A DNA stretch of 64,000 nucleotides. Origin: Lachnospiraceae bacterium KM106-2. Lineage in GTDB: Bacteria; Bacillota; Clostridia; Lachnospirales; Lachnospiraceae. The stretch lies in the NCBI GenBank assembly GCA_009731425.1, contig AP018794.1, positions 2,673,960-2,737,959 on the forward strand. Reading direction: 5' to 3'. A program made the position numbers and the translations under genes. This document shows positions 17,561 to 26,905 of the stretch, one piece after another (within the stretch, counting starts at the first letter, position 1; each line of letters starts with the position of its first letter). Below the pieces are notes generated by a model. The model was given only the letters and a program-made list of their open reading frames with translations, was not told where the DNA came from and searched no databases.

Positions 17561-19834
17561 CTACTGCACCTCCTTGCTGTAATGTTCTTTTAGATCTTTT
17601 TCTATTTCTTCCTTTGATAACTGAGAATATGCGATCTGTTGATATACTTCGTTATCACGTAATAATTGTTGATGTGTTCCGATTCCCGCGATCTTACCTT
17701 CATCTAATACAATGATCTGATCTGCATGCATGATCGTGCTGATTCTTTGTGCTACGATTAATACGGTACTGTGACCTGTTTCACTCTTAAGCGCTTTACG
17801 AACTGCAACATCCGTTTTGTAATCAAGTGCTGAGAAACTATCATCAAATACATATACTTCGGGTTTCTTAGCAATTGCTCTTGCAATAGAAAGACGCTGT
17901 TTCTGTCCACCGGATACGTTGCTTCCGCCCTGTGCAATAGCGCTATCATATTTCTCAGGTTTTGCTTCAATAAAGTCAGTTGCCTGTGCAATAGAAGCTG
18001 CTTTCTCGATAACAGACATATCTGCATTTTCACAGCCATATGCGATATTGGAACGAATATCACCAGAGAATAACATCGCTTTCTGAGGAACAAATCCTAA
18101 TCGATCTCGTAACTCATGCTGTGACATCTTTCTAATATCAATATCATCTAACGTAATGTTACCTTCTGTAACATCATAAAATCTTGGAATTAAGTTAACT
18201 AAAGTAGACTTACCACTTCCGGTACTACCGATAAATGCTGTTGTCTGTCCTGGAAGTGCTGTAAAATCAATATCGTGTAACACATTTTCATCTGCATTCG
18301 GATAACGGAAGGAAACATGATTGAATTTTAATACACCAGTTGTTGAAGTCGATTCTGTAATCTCTGAATGTTCTGGATCTTGAATCTGATTTGGTGTCTT
18401 AAGAACTTCATCAATACGTTTTGCACTAACGGCTGCTCTAGGGAACATAATTGAGATCATTGTTAACATTAAGAATGACATAACGATCTGCATTGTATAT
18501 TGGATAAATGCCATCATATCACCAACTTGCATTGTTCCTGCATCGATATTCTTTGCACTAACCCAAACGATCAATACAGAAATACCATTCATAACAAACA
18601 TCATCATTGGCATCATGAATGTCATTACACGGTTTGTAAATAACGTATTTCTTGTTAGATCCTGATTTGCTTTATCAAAACGTTTTTCCTCATGTCTTTC
18701 TGTTGAGAAAGCACGGATTACAGGAAGTCCAGTAAGGATCTCTCTTGTTACTAAGTTGATTCGATCTACTAATTTCTGCATACGATTGAACTTAGGCATT
18801 GCAATTACTAATAAAACTAATACGATTGCTAAGATGACTCCGACTGCTAACGCAATGATCCAAGTCATGCTAACATTAGTCTGTAATACCTTAAAAATAC
18901 CGCCGATTCCAAGGATTGGTGCATACAATACCATACGTAATAACATAACGACTAACATCTGTACCTGTTGAATATCATTGGTACTTCTTGTGATCAATGA
19001 TGCTGTTGAGAATTGATCCATCTCCGAACTAGAGAAAGATACTACTTTCTTAAATACCGAACCTCTAAGGTCACGACCAATTTTGGCACCGACTCTAGAT
19101 GCAAGCATCGTAACTAAGACAGAAGCAACCATAATGGCAAATGCGATTCCGATCATTTTAAGACCTGTTACGATAATATAATTTCTTTGAAGTGCCTCGA
19201 TATTAATTCCAACCGCTTTATATTCTCCTTGAACAGTCTGAATTGCCATCTGATTTACCATATAATCATCCATGTCATCGACTTGTTTGATCATATCTTT
19301 TAACATAACCTTTACATTATCTTTTCCTATCATCTTGAATACATCAAAGATATCGGCTTTACTGAGATCTGTTCCTTTTGGCATAGATGCCTGAACTCCT
19401 GCGATCATCTTCTCTCTCATCGATACTGATTTCTTATCAGTTCCAGAAAGCATAGATACAAGGAGCATTGGTCTTGCTAATTTTTCATCTAATGCTTCGA
19501 TATCTGCATTATCTTTGCGAATATATAATCCTTCTTTTGCAATTGCCGGATATTTATCCTCTAAATTAGAAGTCCCCTTCTTCTTATACTCATATGAGTC
19601 TTTGATAAACTGAATATCCGTATCATCGAGAAAATACTCTAATTTGCTTAATTGACTTTCCCTCATTACTTCTGGTGAAATATGTTCGATACCATTTTGT
19701 TGGATACCGATATTTACAATATCCGATGTATAGGATGGTAATGATAGATCACCGGATGCCTGTAATATTAGTAGTACAAATATTACTACTACCGTTCCCA
19801 TGGAACGTTTTAAATACTTAAATAAATTTGACAT
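17561..19834 (-). CDS. Heterodimeric ABC multidrug exporter, subunit with degenerate Walker B and large extracytoplasmic insert
   Basis: A 757-residue partner of the gene that follows. After the first membrane helix there is an insert of about 170 charged residues (45-215) absent from standard exporters, then the remaining five helices and an ATPase domain: Walker A GSTGSGKSTL, canonical signature VSGGQKQR, but Walker B VYVFDDSFSALD with Asp in place of the catalytic Glu. Together with the SQGQ of its partner this gives one intact and one degenerate ATP site, as in TM287/288 and LmrCD. The insert probably faces outside. Substrate unknown; MarR control suggests toxic small molecules. Confidence 0.88.
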   Translation of the reverse strand: MSNLFKYLKRSMGTVVVIFVLLILQASGDLSLPSYTSDIVNIGIQQNGIEHISPEVMRESQLSKLEYFLDDTDIQFIKDSYEYKKKGTSNLEDKYPAIAKEGLYIRKDNADIEALDEKLARPMLLVSMLSGTDKKSVSMREKMIAGVQASMPKGTDLSKADIFDVFKMIGKDNVKVMLKDMIKQVDDMDDYMVNQMAIQTVQGEYKAVGINIEALQRNYIIVTGLKMIGIAFAIMVASVLVTMLASRVGAKIGRDLRGSVFKKVVSFSSSEMDQFSTASLITRSTNDIQQVQMLVVMLLRMVLYAPILGIGGIFKVLQTNVSMTWIIALAVGVILAIVLVLLVIAMPKFNRMQKLVDRINLVTREILTGLPVIRAFSTERHEEKRFDKANQDLTRNTLFTNRVMTFMMPMMMFVMNGISVLIVWVSAKNIDAGTMQVGDMMAFIQYTMQIVMSFLMLTMISIMFPRAAVSAKRIDEVLKTPNQIQDPEHSEITESTSTTGVLKFNHVSFRYPNADENVLHDIDFTALPGQTTAFIGSTGSGKSTLVNLIPRFYDVTEGNITLDDIDIRKMSQHELRDRLGFVPQKAMLFSGDIRSNIAYGCENADMSVIEKAASIAQATDFIEAKPEKYDSAIAQGGSNVSGGQKQRLSIARAIAKKPEVYVFDDSFSALDYKTDVAVRKALKSETGHSTVLIVAQRISTIMHADQIIVLDEGKIAGIGTHQQLLRDNEVYQQIAYSQLSKEEIEKDLKEHYSKEVQ

Positions 19835-19857
19835 ATCCTTTTCCTTTCTTACTGATT

Positions 19858-20310
19858 CTAAATCCCGTCTCTTGACATTTCTTCTTGAATAATTGTCTGC
19901 ATCTTCTTGATCAGTTCTATTAACTCTTCTAAATCATCAGATCCAAAACGCTCTACAACGCGATTTGTTAATTGATCTAACATCTCTGTCTGTGAAGCTA
20001 CTACTTTTCTTCCTTCTTCTGTTAATTTTATGATCACCGAGCGTCGATCGTTAGCATCTGTAGTACGAACGATATAATTTTTCTGTTCTAACTGCTTTAG
20101 CATTCTAGAGATAGCAGGCATCGTATTATTTAAATGGTGTGCTATGTCTGATACTTTTATAATTTTATTTTCTTCCTCATGCCTGCTTATCATCATCATG
20201 ATAAAAGTTTCTGTCTGAGTCGTCTCTTTCTGATGCCTACACCCTAACTTTTTAAAGTTATGTAGGATGGAAACTAACTCTTTGGCATTATCTGATAGCA
20301 TCTTCGTCAC
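19858..20310 (-). CDS. MarR-family regulator of the ABC exporter
   Basis: A 150-residue MarR/SlyA protein with the winged helix around residues 50-110 (IKVSDIAHHLNNTMPAISRMLKQLEQKNYIVR, then DRRSVIIKLTEEGRKV). It lies 23 bases upstream of the exporter pair on the same strand, so it probably represses its own operon until a ligand binds. Palindromic sequence between its promoter and start codon fits this. Confidence 0.88.
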   Translation of the reverse strand: MTKMLSDNAKELVSILHNFKKLGCRHQKETTQTETFIMMMISRHEEENKIIKVSDIAHHLNNTMPAISRMLKQLEQKNYIVRTTDANDRRSVIIKLTEEGRKVVASQTEMLDQLTNRVVERFGSDDLEELIELIKKMQTIIQEEMSRDGI

Positions 20311-20322
20311 CTTCTTTTTTAT

Positions 20323-20394
20323 TTAACTACATTAATATTTAACATAGTTAACTAATGTACTTAATCATTATAAGCAAGAATATAAATTTGTCAA
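20323..20394 (-). promoter_or_regulatory. Promoter and probable MarR operator of the exporter operon
   Basis: Minus strand TTGACA (20394-20389) and TATAAT (20372-20367), both consensus, 16-base spacer. At the expected start site lie inverted pieces TTAACTA (20323-20329) and TAGTTAA (20345-20351), with ACATTA/TAATGT interleaved up to about 20358. Dyad symmetry overlapping the start is where a MarR repressor would bind. Confidence 0.6.
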
Positions 20395-20473
20395 CTTACT
20401 TTATATTTTTTTAAGATTTCTAAAAAATGATACAACTAATAAAAGGAAGATTCTTTTTTATTAGATTGGATTA

Positions 20474-20482
20474 TGCTATAAT
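20474..20482 (+). promoter_or_regulatory. Extended -10 promoter of luxS
   Basis: TGC-TATAAT (extended -10) lies 30 bases before the luxS ATG. The -35 region is a plain T run, so the extended -10 probably carries the promoter. Confidence 0.5.
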
Positions 20483-20511
20483 TACAGCATTAAACGAAGG
20501 AGATGAAATGA

Positions 20512-20991
20512 ATGGAACCAATAGCAAGTTTTACAATTGATCATTTAAAATTAAAACCAGGTGTTTACGTATCAAGAAAAGATAAAGTTGGAAGTGAAGT
20601 AATCACTACTTTCGATATTAGAATGACTCGTCCAAATAATGAACCCGTTATGAACACAGCTGAGATGCATGCCATCGAACATCTTGCAGCAACATTTTTA
20701 AGAAATCATAAAGAATTTGGTCAAAAAATTATTTATTTTGGGCCAATGGGATGTCGTACTGGATTCTACCTTCTATTAGCTGGTGACTACGAATCAAAAA
20801 CAATCGTACCACTACTTACAGAACTTTATGAATTCATCCGTGACTTCACAGGAGAAGTTCCAGGAGCAAGTGCGATCGGCTGTGGTAACTACTTAGACAT
20901 GAACTTACCAATGGCAAAATATCTTGCTAATCGTTTCTTAGAAGAAGTTCTTTATCACATCACAGAGGAACGTCTTGTATATCCAGAATAA
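20512..20991 (+). CDS. luxS: S-ribosylhomocysteine lyase LuxS
   Basis: A 159-residue metalloenzyme that splits S-ribosylhomocysteine to homocysteine and DPD, the autoinducer-2 precursor, in the activated methyl cycle. The metal ligands are visible: H53 and H57 in the HAIEH motif and C124 in AIGCGNY, with the catalytic Cys at 81 (GCRTGFYL) and the general base E56. A GGAG site nine bases upstream supports the start. It is a single-gene unit with its own promoter and terminator. Confidence 0.96.
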   Translation: MEPIASFTIDHLKLKPGVYVSRKDKVGSEVITTFDIRMTRPNNEPVMNTAEMHAIEHLAATFLRNHKEFGQKIIYFGPMGCRTGFYLLLAGDYESKTIVPLLTELYEFIRDFTGEVPGASAIGCGNYLDMNLPMAKYLANRFLEEVLYHITEERLVYPE

Positions 20992-21002
20992 ATTAATAAA
21001 AG

Positions 21003-21037
21003 AAAAGGCTTTCTTAAGCAGAGAGCCTTTTTCTTTT
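21003..21037 (+). terminator. Terminator of luxS
   Basis: AAAGGCTTTCT and AGAGAGCCTTT pair across a TAAGC loop, followed by TTCTTTT on the plus strand, 12 bases past the luxS stop. Confidence 0.8.
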
Positions 21038-21061
21038 ATCCAATAAGAAAGGAGAATTATT

Positions 21062-21793
21062 ATGAGTATGATTATAACCATTGGTGGCGGTGAAATTGCT
21101 GCAAAAGAAACTCTTGTAATCGATCAATTTGTCGTTTCCCAATCTGGTAAAACACATCCAAAATTATTATTTCTTCCAACTGCAAGCAATGATGCTGCTG
21201 GTTACATTGAAATAGTTCAACAGATCTACGGAACTACTCTCGGCTGCCAAGTTGATTCTCTCTGTCTTTTACATTCTAATCCATCTCAAACTGAGATTGA
21301 AGATAAGATCCTATCTGCTGATATCATCTATGTAGGCGGCGGAGATACTGTGTTCATGATGAAATGCTGGGAAGAACAAGGGGTAACCCCTTATCTAAAA
21401 AAGGCTTCTCAACAAGGAACTGTCCTAGCAGGTCTTAGCGCCGGCTCTCTCTGCTGGTATCAAAAAGGCCACGTCGATTCTGACCCAATCACCAATAAAG
21501 AAGGCTGGTGGGATTCCAGGCCCTGTAACTTTCTAAATCTCATCCCAGCGATCCATTGCCCTCATTACAATCATAAAAACCATGAACGCTTCGACCTCTC
21601 CATGAAAAAAGAATCCCTCCCCGGCATCGCCCTAGAAGACAACACCGCCCTAGTAATAAAAGACAACACCTACAAAATCCTAAAATCCGATCCAACTAGA
21701 CATGCTTACCTACTACATAACGAAACCGGTGTGGTTAAAAAAACAGAATTAATCTCCACCGAATATCACTCAATACAAGAACTCTATTTATAA
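21062..21793 (+). CDS. Peptidase E-like serine peptidase (S51 family)
   Basis: A 243-residue cytosolic protein of the peptidase E/cyanophycinase fold. The nucleophile elbow GLSAGS (about residues 127-132) and the preceding YVGGGDT motif are both present, and the His in AIHCPHYNHKNH fits the catalytic region. Family members release N-terminal Asp residues from dipeptides. An AAAGGAG site nine bases upstream supports the start. The codon bias shifts along the gene: 21121-21180 has 15 C and 21 T, but 21601-21660 has 20 C and 8 T, towards palindromic element C. Confidence 0.85.
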   Translation: MSMIITIGGGEIAAKETLVIDQFVVSQSGKTHPKLLFLPTASNDAAGYIEIVQQIYGTTLGCQVDSLCLLHSNPSQTEIEDKILSADIIYVGGGDTVFMMKCWEEQGVTPYLKKASQQGTVLAGLSAGSLCWYQKGHVDSDPITNKEGWWDSRPCNFLNLIPAIHCPHYNHKNHERFDLSMKKESLPGIALEDNTALVIKDNTYKILKSDPTRHAYLLHNETGVVKKTELISTEYHSIQELYL

Positions 21794-21928
21794 ATTCACT
21801 TCTATCTCCACATGCTGCGGTCTCCGCGGTTCCCTTCCACCGCGAAGACAAAATTCCGAGCTACGCTCAGAATTTTCGCTGCCTCTGCCATACCCTACCT
21901 GTTTTGCTCTCTGCCAATACAATAAATT

Positions 21929-22136
21929 GCCTTCCCGCTCGCGAATTTGATTTTCTTTTTTCAGAGCCATTTGCACAGAAGCACACGAACGGATACACAT
22001 TGCGCAGGACGGGATTGAAAATTTCATTTTCAATTCCCGTCCTACCAATGCGTAAAAAGCTGGCGCAGACAGCGATCCGTTCCTGCGCTCCTGCGCTGGG
22101 CTGAAAAAAGACAATCCAATTCGCACTAGGGAAGGC
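21929..22136 (+). repeat. Large palindromic interspersed element, copy C
   Basis: Inverted repeat of about 208 bp. Ends GCCTTCCC (21929) and GGGAAGGC (22129-22136); outer arms GCGAATTTGATTTTC and CTTTTTTCAG with near-complements; GAACGGATC/GATCCGTTC; an inner stem CATTG, AGGACGGGA and TTGAAAAT with complements. The one-sided motif is GCTGGCGCAGACAGC (22059-22073), one base different from copies A and B. A separate small hairpin (AAAATTC, CGAGC) lies to the left near 21849-21874. The element ends about 56 bp from the next gene's terminator. Confidence 0.85.
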
Positions 22137-22191
22137 TCACACCCCCCCAACCTAAGAGCAAAACTCACCCCTCCCCCAAAGAGCAAAACGC

Positions 22192-22221
22192 AAAAAAGGC
22201 CATAGACCAAAGCCTACAGCC
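22192..22221 (-). terminator. Terminator of the heptad-repeat protein/MMPL operon
   Basis: Minus strand GGCTGTAG pairs (with GU pairs) to CTATGGCC around GCTTTGGT, followed by six T's, about 60 bases past the stop codon. Confidence 0.75.
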
Positions 22222-22282
22222 CTTTCGCGGGATAAAATTAGTTAAAATAGGATATATATACAAACAAACTACTGAAATAAAC

Positions 22283-24787
22283 TTAATTAATCTTAACGAT
22301 GAAACGAACGCTGCTATCCCAATCCTTAGGAGCACCAGTAAAAGAAGTATAACTCTTGCCATTATCAAAAATATCTTTTACATTATCCAGCTTATCCTCG
22401 AACTCATCATTAAACTTATCAGAAAGCTTATCAATCGCTTTCCTCTTAAACTTGCTAACACCCTCATTCAGATCCTGGCTGCCATCAGCTGCCTTCTTCG
22501 TAGCATCCGTTAACTTCGTACCATTAGAAACAAGCTTTCCATTCGCATCCAAAATCTTCGAATTATTAGAAAGAAGCTTGTTACTGCCACTGCTTAACTT
22601 AGCAATACCCTCTTGCATTGCATCCATACCAGACATGATCTTAGCAGTACCATTCTTTAATGTACCAGTACCAGTTTTCAATTTAACACTACCATTCTTT
22701 AATGCCAAAGTACCTGTCTTTAACGAAACAGCACCCGTCTTTAAAGAAGCAGTTCCGGTCTTCAGTTGTGAAGTACCATTCTTTAACGTATTCGTTCCGG
22801 TCTTTAACTTAGAAGTACCTGCCTTTAAAGAACTTGTTCCGGTCTTTAAACTCTCTGTTCCAGTCTTAAGTGTTCCAGTACCTGTCTTTAACCCCGAAGC
22901 TCCGGTCTTTAAGCTCTCTGTTCCAGCTTTTAACTCAGCTGTTCCCTTTTTCAGTTCAGCTGTTCCATTCTTTAACTTCTCAACATTGGACTTCATTGTA
23001 CCTAACTTAGACTTTGCATCCGTAAACTTGGTACCTAAAGAGCCAACATCCTTGGCCGTTGTTGATGCCTCAGTTTCCATTGTCGTAAGTCCTTCTTGAA
23101 TACTATCTCCATATCCCTTTAACCCAGCTAAAATTTGCTTTTGACCTGCAATTGAATTCTTTAGTGGTTCCGTTAACTTACTATCTGTGCCTGCTGCTTC
23201 TAAAGCATCTAGAATTTGTTGATTTGCATCGATGGAATCAGATAACTTCTTATATAAACCACTTTCTCCATTTGCAACACTTGTTTTCATATCAGAAATG
23301 CCCTTGATCAGCTTACTAAACTTGGCTGTATAAGTGCTAAGATCAATCCCATTCATCTGGGTAACAAAACTATTTACGCCCTCTAATAGAAGACCAAGAC
23401 CATTATCAATCTGACCTACTGTCGTATCAACAGTTCCAACTCCGGTATTTACCTTATCTGCTCCCGTTTCCAACTGACCTGCTGCTGTATCAAGATTACC
23501 GACACCGGTATTTACCGTATCCGCTCCGGTTGCAATCTTGCCTGCTGCCGTATCAAGAGTTCCAACTCCAGTATGAACCGTATTCGCTCCGGTTGCAATC
23601 TTACCGGCCGCTGTATCAAGCTTAGCTGCACCGCTCTTAACCTGACCAGCACCCTTATCTACCTTAGCAGCACCACTCTTTAACGTACCAACACTCTTAT
23701 CTAATTTAACAGCACCACTATCGATCTTCTTCATTCCGCTCACTGCTGCTGGGACTTTCTTATAGAGTGATTCAATTCCGTCGCCGACTTTGCCAACCCC
23801 ATCAAGATAAGTACTGATGGACTTTGTATAAGTACCGATCGCATTCGTATATTCACCTGTTTTCGAATGAAGCGTATTTAAACCATCACTTAAATCAGAA
23901 GAGCCATCTTTTAGTTTCTTCGTAGCATCTTCCATATCATCGATCTTATCTCCCAGCTTATCTAAAGAAATATCATCTAGTGAAATATCTGATAAAAGAT
24001 CAGTTGAGATTACATTATAAAATGTCATTGGTTCATAATCCTTTACATCCCCCTTTAGAGTGATCACCTCGGGAACATCGACATCGTCCATATCAATACA
24101 CTCTTTGATACCAGGCATAGAAACACCAACCATAATATAACGATCACCATCTGAAATAATCTTAGCATTTTCAGCTGTTATGTTAGAAAGTTTATCCGAA
24201 TCGATTAAACATGCACATACAACCGTAAATGGCGTACACTTCTTATCAGAAGTAACTGTTTTATTCTTATACTCGAATTTAATTTCCAATTCTCCACTTT
24301 TACCCTTTAAGTCCTTAGCACTAATCTCCTGTCCATCTAACTTATAAGTAACCTTTGCTTCTACTGGAATCTCTTTATCCGTATTACCTTGATAATAGAT
24401 ATCATTTCCTGAAGCATTCCAATCTAACTCGTTTCCCGTTCCATTGGTATACTTCTCATTTCCCTTAACATTTTTAATATTCTTAAGATCTGCGATATCA
24501 GCCAGCTGATCATCCTTATTTATATTTTCAAGCCAGTTACTAACAATGACGTTATCTGTCTTTCCGGACGCATCCGCCATGACATATACGGTTTCATGTT
24601 TCTTATTCTTACCGTCGTTATTGGATTGCACTAAGCTTACTTTCTTTTTTTCTGTCTTTGCAATCTGTATCGTGTTTTGAGGAAATTTCGCTGTTGTAGC
24701 TAACGCATTGGTGGAAACGGTAGAGCCGATTACCAAAGTGGAGCATAATGTGACTGCTGCTGCTTTTCTTAATCTATTCTTATTCAT
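22283..24787 (-). CDS. Secreted heptad-repeat protein (YhgE/Pip-like X-X-X-L-X-X-G), MMPL partner
   Basis: An 834-residue exported protein. A signal peptide (about 1-31, ending NALA) is followed by a folded region (about 35-270) and then a long rod of seven-residue repeats: Gly-rich copies such as LDTAAGK and IATGADT (about 370-460), and 18 or so LKTGT-type copies (about 600-740). Such heptads form extended helical stalks in YhgE/Pip proteins. No C-terminal membrane helix is seen, unlike YhgE. It sits 12 bases after the MMPL transporter gene and probably acts as its extracytoplasmic partner. Repeats may vary in number between strains. Confidence 0.75.
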   Translation of the reverse strand: MNKNRLRKAAAVTLCSTLVIGSTVSTNALATTAKFPQNTIQIAKTEKKKVSLVQSNNDGKNKKHETVYVMADASGKTDNVIVSNWLENINKDDQLADIADLKNIKNVKGNEKYTNGTGNELDWNASGNDIYYQGNTDKEIPVEAKVTYKLDGQEISAKDLKGKSGELEIKFEYKNKTVTSDKKCTPFTVVCACLIDSDKLSNITAENAKIISDGDRYIMVGVSMPGIKECIDMDDVDVPEVITLKGDVKDYEPMTFYNVISTDLLSDISLDDISLDKLGDKIDDMEDATKKLKDGSSDLSDGLNTLHSKTGEYTNAIGTYTKSISTYLDGVGKVGDGIESLYKKVPAAVSGMKKIDSGAVKLDKSVGTLKSGAAKVDKGAGQVKSGAAKLDTAAGKIATGANTVHTGVGTLDTAAGKIATGADTVNTGVGNLDTAAGQLETGADKVNTGVGTVDTTVGQIDNGLGLLLEGVNSFVTQMNGIDLSTYTAKFSKLIKGISDMKTSVANGESGLYKKLSDSIDANQQILDALEAAGTDSKLTEPLKNSIAGQKQILAGLKGYGDSIQEGLTTMETEASTTAKDVGSLGTKFTDAKSKLGTMKSNVEKLKNGTAELKKGTAELKAGTESLKTGASGLKTGTGTLKTGTESLKTGTSSLKAGTSKLKTGTNTLKNGTSQLKTGTASLKTGAVSLKTGTLALKNGSVKLKTGTGTLKNGTAKIMSGMDAMQEGIAKLSSGSNKLLSNNSKILDANGKLVSNGTKLTDATKKAADGSQDLNEGVSKFKRKAIDKLSDKFNDEFEDKLDNVKDIFDNGKSYTSFTGAPKDWDSSVRFIVKIN

Positions 24788-24799
24788 AACGCATACCCC

Positions 24800-26869
24800 C
24801 TAATTTTTCTTTAAAAATCCGATACTTGTTTTACAAATTACCTTATCAAAAATCATATACATAGATGGAAGTACAAAGATTACTACTACCATGCTGACAA
24901 TTGCACCACGTGATAATAAAGAACACAAGGAACTGATCATATCAATTCTAGAATAAAGACCAACACCGATCGTTGCTGCAAAGAAACTAAGTGCGCTGGC
25001 TACAATTGATTTAATACAAGCCTCATGTGTGATCCTAACTGCTTCCTTCTTCTCATGACCAAGACTTCTCTCTTTCCGATATCTTGTCGTCATCAGAATT
25101 GCATAATCAACGGTCGCACCCAGTTGGATGGTTCCGATTACGATTGATGCAATAAATGGGAGCTTCGTATTGGTATAGTATGGAATACTCATGTTAATAC
25201 AAATAGCAAACTCAATAACAGCAACCAAGATAACCGGAAGAGAAATTGACTTAAAGATGATTAATATGATGACAAATATAATACCAATGGAAACAACACT
25301 TACGGTCTTAAAATCTTTATCTGTAATACTGATCAGATCATTGGTCAATGGCCCTTCGCCGATCAGCATTGATTTTTTACTATAGGACTTTACAATCTTA
25401 TTAATATTTTTAATCTGGGTATTACAAGCATCGGTTGCAACTGCATATTTAGAACCAACTAATGCTAACTGATAACCGCCATTTTTTAGTTTATTTGTTA
25501 GATCACTTGGTATGAAATCTTTTGGAATTGCAGGACCTGCAACACTATTTAAACCAAGAACCCACTCAACACCTTTCTCCTTTTGGATCTTATCTACCAT
25601 ACTCGTTGTCTTGTTCTCTGATAGATCATCTTTGATCAAAAGCATATGTGTTGTATTCATCTTAAATTCTTTACTCAATTTCGTATTAGCAACCCGGCTG
25701 GCAAGATCCTCCGGTAGAGAAGAATCAAGGTTATAATAAACCGGTGTACGCATATTTCCGTAAACTGCTGGGAATAAAAATACGAGGAAGATCAGTGCGA
25801 AGATCAAATAATGTTTTGTTACGAAATTACTTACTTTATTTAAGTTAGGAATAAATTCTCTATGACTGGTCTTCTCAATTGCCTTATCAAATAATAAGAT
25901 AAAGGATGGAAGAACGGTAATACAACAAATAACGCCAAATACAACACCTTTTGCCATTACTAATCCGATATTAAGTCCTAAGGTAAACGTCATAAAACAT
26001 AATGCTAAGAATCCAGCTACGGTTGTAATGGAACTACCGACTACGCTGACAAAGGTATTCGAAATTGCATGCCCCATTGCTCTATTTCTATCATCTGGAT
26101 AACGCTTCTTATTTTCTTCATAGCTGTGATACAAGAAAATCGAGTAATCCATTGTAACACCTAACTGTAGTACAGCACTTAATGCTTTTGTTATGTAAGA
26201 AATCTCACCCATAAAAATATTGCTGCCTAAGTTATAAAGTATAGCCATTGCAATACTTAGCAGGAAGAAAATCGGGATTAAAAATGATTCCATCGTAAGA
26301 CCTAAGATCAATAATGATAACAATCCAGCGATCAAAACATACATCATTGTTTCTTGTTCTGTTAAGATCTTCGTATCTGCTACAATGGCTGACATACCAC
26401 TAACAAATACTTGTTTCTCTGAAATCTTTCGAATTGCGTTCACGGCATTCATCGTACCATCTGCAGAAGTCGTGTCATCAAACATAGCAACCATCATTGT
26501 TGCATTTCCAGTATTGAACTTATCAATAATCTTCTTTGGAAATACACTCTTTGGTACATTAATATCCGCCAGATCATCATACCAGTATACATCAGCCACA
26601 TGATCGATCTTAGCGATTTTATCTTTTAGTTTGACTACATCTTGGTCATTCATGCCTTCAACTATTACCATTGAGAATCCGCCGGTTCCAAATTTATCAA
26701 CGAGAAGGTTCTGACCTTTCACCGTTTCAATATTATTTGGAAGATAAGACAGAATATCATAATTGACTCTAGTTCTTGCCATTCCGATTACTGATGGAAT
26801 AAGCAATGCAAAGGCAATGATAAGAACCAGTTTCTTATGCTTTGCAATAAACTTACCAAACGAAATCAT
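24800..26869 (-). CDS. MMPL/RND-family transporter
   Basis: A 689-residue membrane protein with the duplicated RND layout: helix 1 (about 14-32), extracytoplasmic loop, five or six helices (about 170-350), helix 7, second loop (about 375-530), and a final helix bundle. GVTMDYSIFLYHSYEE and GATVDYAILMTTRYRKE are the paired D-Y motifs typical of MMPL proteins in proton-coupled transport of lipids or drugs. It is first in a two-gene operon behind a TetR-operator promoter. Confidence 0.87.
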   Translation of the reverse strand: MISFGKFIAKHKKLVLIIAFALLIPSVIGMARTRVNYDILSYLPNNIETVKGQNLLVDKFGTGGFSMVIVEGMNDQDVVKLKDKIAKIDHVADVYWYDDLADINVPKSVFPKKIIDKFNTGNATMMVAMFDDTTSADGTMNAVNAIRKISEKQVFVSGMSAIVADTKILTEQETMMYVLIAGLLSLLILGLTMESFLIPIFFLLSIAMAILYNLGSNIFMGEISYITKALSAVLQLGVTMDYSIFLYHSYEENKKRYPDDRNRAMGHAISNTFVSVVGSSITTVAGFLALCFMTFTLGLNIGLVMAKGVVFGVICCITVLPSFILLFDKAIEKTSHREFIPNLNKVSNFVTKHYLIFALIFLVFLFPAVYGNMRTPVYYNLDSSLPEDLASRVANTKLSKEFKMNTTHMLLIKDDLSENKTTSMVDKIQKEKGVEWVLGLNSVAGPAIPKDFIPSDLTNKLKNGGYQLALVGSKYAVATDACNTQIKNINKIVKSYSKKSMLIGEGPLTNDLISITDKDFKTVSVVSIGIIFVIILIIFKSISLPVILVAVIEFAICINMSIPYYTNTKLPFIASIVIGTIQLGATVDYAILMTTRYRKERSLGHEKKEAVRITHEACIKSIVASALSFFAATIGVGLYSRIDMISSLCSLLSRGAIVSMVVVIFVLPSMYMIFDKVICKTSIGFLKKN

Positions 26870-26905
26870 ACTCTCACTTTCCTCTCTAACTAATCTTATC
26901 CAAAA

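Noticed and set aside
22356..23099. Plus-strand frame of 247 residues
   Set aside because: It is antisense to the heptad-repeat region; its Val/Phe/Pro repeats merely mirror the LKTGT repeats of the true gene.
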